In this document: piece after piece, positions 63,585-64,000 of the stretch | Position numbering within the stretch: position 1 is the stretch's first letter | Layout of the letters: each line of letters starts with the position of its first letter | Assembly: GCA_038529265.1 (NCBI GenBank) | Contig: JBCBDX010000002.1 | Coordinates: 361,933-425,932 of the forward strand | Origin: JBCBDX01 sp038529265 | Lineage (GTDB): Bacteria; Pseudomonadota; Alphaproteobacteria; Rhizobiales; Rhizobiaceae | Length of the DNA stretch: 64,000 bases | Direction: 5' to 3' | The notes under the pieces: generated by a model | Seen by the model: the letters and a program-made list of their open reading frames with translations, nothing else | Database searches by the model: none | What the model was told of the DNA's origin: nothing | Position numbers and translations under genes: made by a program

Positions 63585-64000
63585 GGCTCAGGACCCATTA
63601 ATTTGCATTGAACCGGGCGATGTGATTCAGGATGGCAAAGGAGTTTGCCATGTCTGATTTGTTTTTGCTCTCACCTTCGCAGATGGCGAAGATCGAACCG
63701 TTCTTTCCGCTTTCTCATGGTGTTCCGCGTGTTGACGACCGGCGGGTGATTTCCGGCATCATTTATGTGCTCAAGCATGGGCTTCAGTGGAAGGATGCGC
63801 CGAGGGACTATGGGCCTCACAAGACGCTCTACAACCGCTTCCGGCGGTGGGCTGAACTCGGTGTGTTTGACAGGATTTTCAGCAGCTTGGCAGCCAATGA
63901 TGGGCCGCCGGACACGATGATGATCGATGCTACACACCTCAAGGCTCATCGCACCGCGTCGAGCCTGGTAAAAGGGGGATTCTTTCCCGTCACATTGGCC
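63585..64000 (+). mobile_element. IS5-family (IS427-like) insertion sequence, left part
   Basis: The left end probably begins at GGCTCAGGACCCATTA (63585-63600), preceded by CTA, a target typical of this family. The transposase gene begins 65 bases further. The element runs off the window, so the right end, terminal repeat and target duplication cannot be checked. Confidence 0.75.
63650..64000 (+). CDS. IS5-family transposase, first frame (partial)
   Basis: The first 117 codons of a transposase open to the window edge. It shows the DUF4096 DNA-binding start (LSPSQMAKIEPFFP, HGVPRVDDRRVISGIIYVLKHGLQWKDAP, YNRFRRWAELGVFDRIF) and the first catalytic Asp region MIDATHLKAHRTASS. The run AAAAGGGGG at 63970-63978 lies at the usual -1 frameshift point of the two-frame IS427 group; the -1 frame continues ILSRHIG, matching the usual orfB sequence. 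AAGGAG precedes ATG 63650. The overlapping minus-strand frame at this position is its shadow. Confidence 0.85.
   Translation, partial: MSDLFLLSPSQMAKIEPFFPLSHGVPRVDDRRVISGIIYVLKHGLQWKDAPRDYGPHKTLYNRFRRWAELGVFDRIFSSLAANDGPPDTMMIDATHLKAHRTASSLVKGGFFPVTLA

Noticed and set aside
1..64000. CRISPR arrays
   Set aside because: No regularly spaced short direct repeats with unique spacers were seen; the only tandem repeats are those at 9898-10329, 42759-42786 and inside the zeta-like gene.

Overview
The window looks like a chromosomal segment of a marine-type alphaproteobacterium of the order Hyphomicrobiales (Rhizobiales). The evidence is the gene content and order: rplM-rpsI near argC; bamE, ubiquinol-cytochrome c chaperone, DUF177, plsX, fabH, ihfA and a MerR regulator in a row; nrdR-ribD-ribE-ribH-nusB beside hppA; and hemB with an LdtR-type MarR regulator and a DUF6163 protein. 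Alphaproteobacterial families such as DUF2842 are also present. I do not assign a genus. Most of the window is ordinary, densely packed chromosome, and no gene-free stretch exceeds 300 bases.

Layout. 1-5.1 kb: ribosomal proteins L13 and S9 (S9 carries an unusual basic insertion), then a sulfotransferase, a periplasmic rhodanese, a HEAT-like protein, agmatinase and argC. 5.2-9.5 kb: an amino-acid ABC transporter without an ATPase gene, then a PhoX-type phosphatase gene on the opposite strand. The phosphatase gene has a Pho box and is split by a one-base frameshift. 9.8-12.5 kb: a large secreted RTX/beta-helix protein with four 36-residue coiled-coil repeats, and a small membrane protein. 12.6-16 kb: heme A synthase and DUF2842, then a small HxlR-controlled oxidoreductase locus. 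16-27.7 kb: an exopolysaccharide locus with deacetylase, acetyltransferase, a Wzz-like protein with a degenerate kinase domain, a Wza-like lipoprotein, glycosyltransferases, a priming phosphotransferase and a Wzy-like polymerase. No flippase was seen there.

27.8-36 kb: an unrecognised cysteine-rich secreted protein, tRNA-Pro(GGG), the ihfA-fabH-plsX-bamE housekeeping block, and a small ECF sigma module framed by two identical terminators. 36-50 kb: hppA, MFS transporter, nusB, riboflavin genes, nrdR, glyA, L,D-transpeptidase, its likely regulator LdtR, hemB, RDD protein and the aminoacyl-tRNA-protein transferase bpt. 50-53.5 kb: a flavin reductase, an aldo-keto reductase and an LLM monooxygenase, divergent from a GntR regulator. 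The set resembles oxidative sulfonate or sulfoquinovose desulfurisation modules. 53.5-61 kb: an amidotransferase, a GH25 lysozyme-like lipoprotein, a secreted HExxH metalloprotease, an NQO-type oxidoreductase and a tandem pair of exported EF-hand/esterase proteins. 61-64 kb: a 743-residue zeta-toxin-like protein with a damaged P-loop and a long repetitive tail, next to the left end of an IS5-family insertion sequence that runs off the window.

The strongest candidates for something undescribed are the zeta-like repeat protein at 61136-63367, the paired EF-hand esterases at 58524-60967, the coiled-coil/beta-helix/RTX exoprotein at 9793-11895, the basic insertion in S9, and the LLM/AKR/flavin-reductase operon. 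Several exported proteins here (RTX, EF-hand, PhoX-type) are predicted calcium binders.
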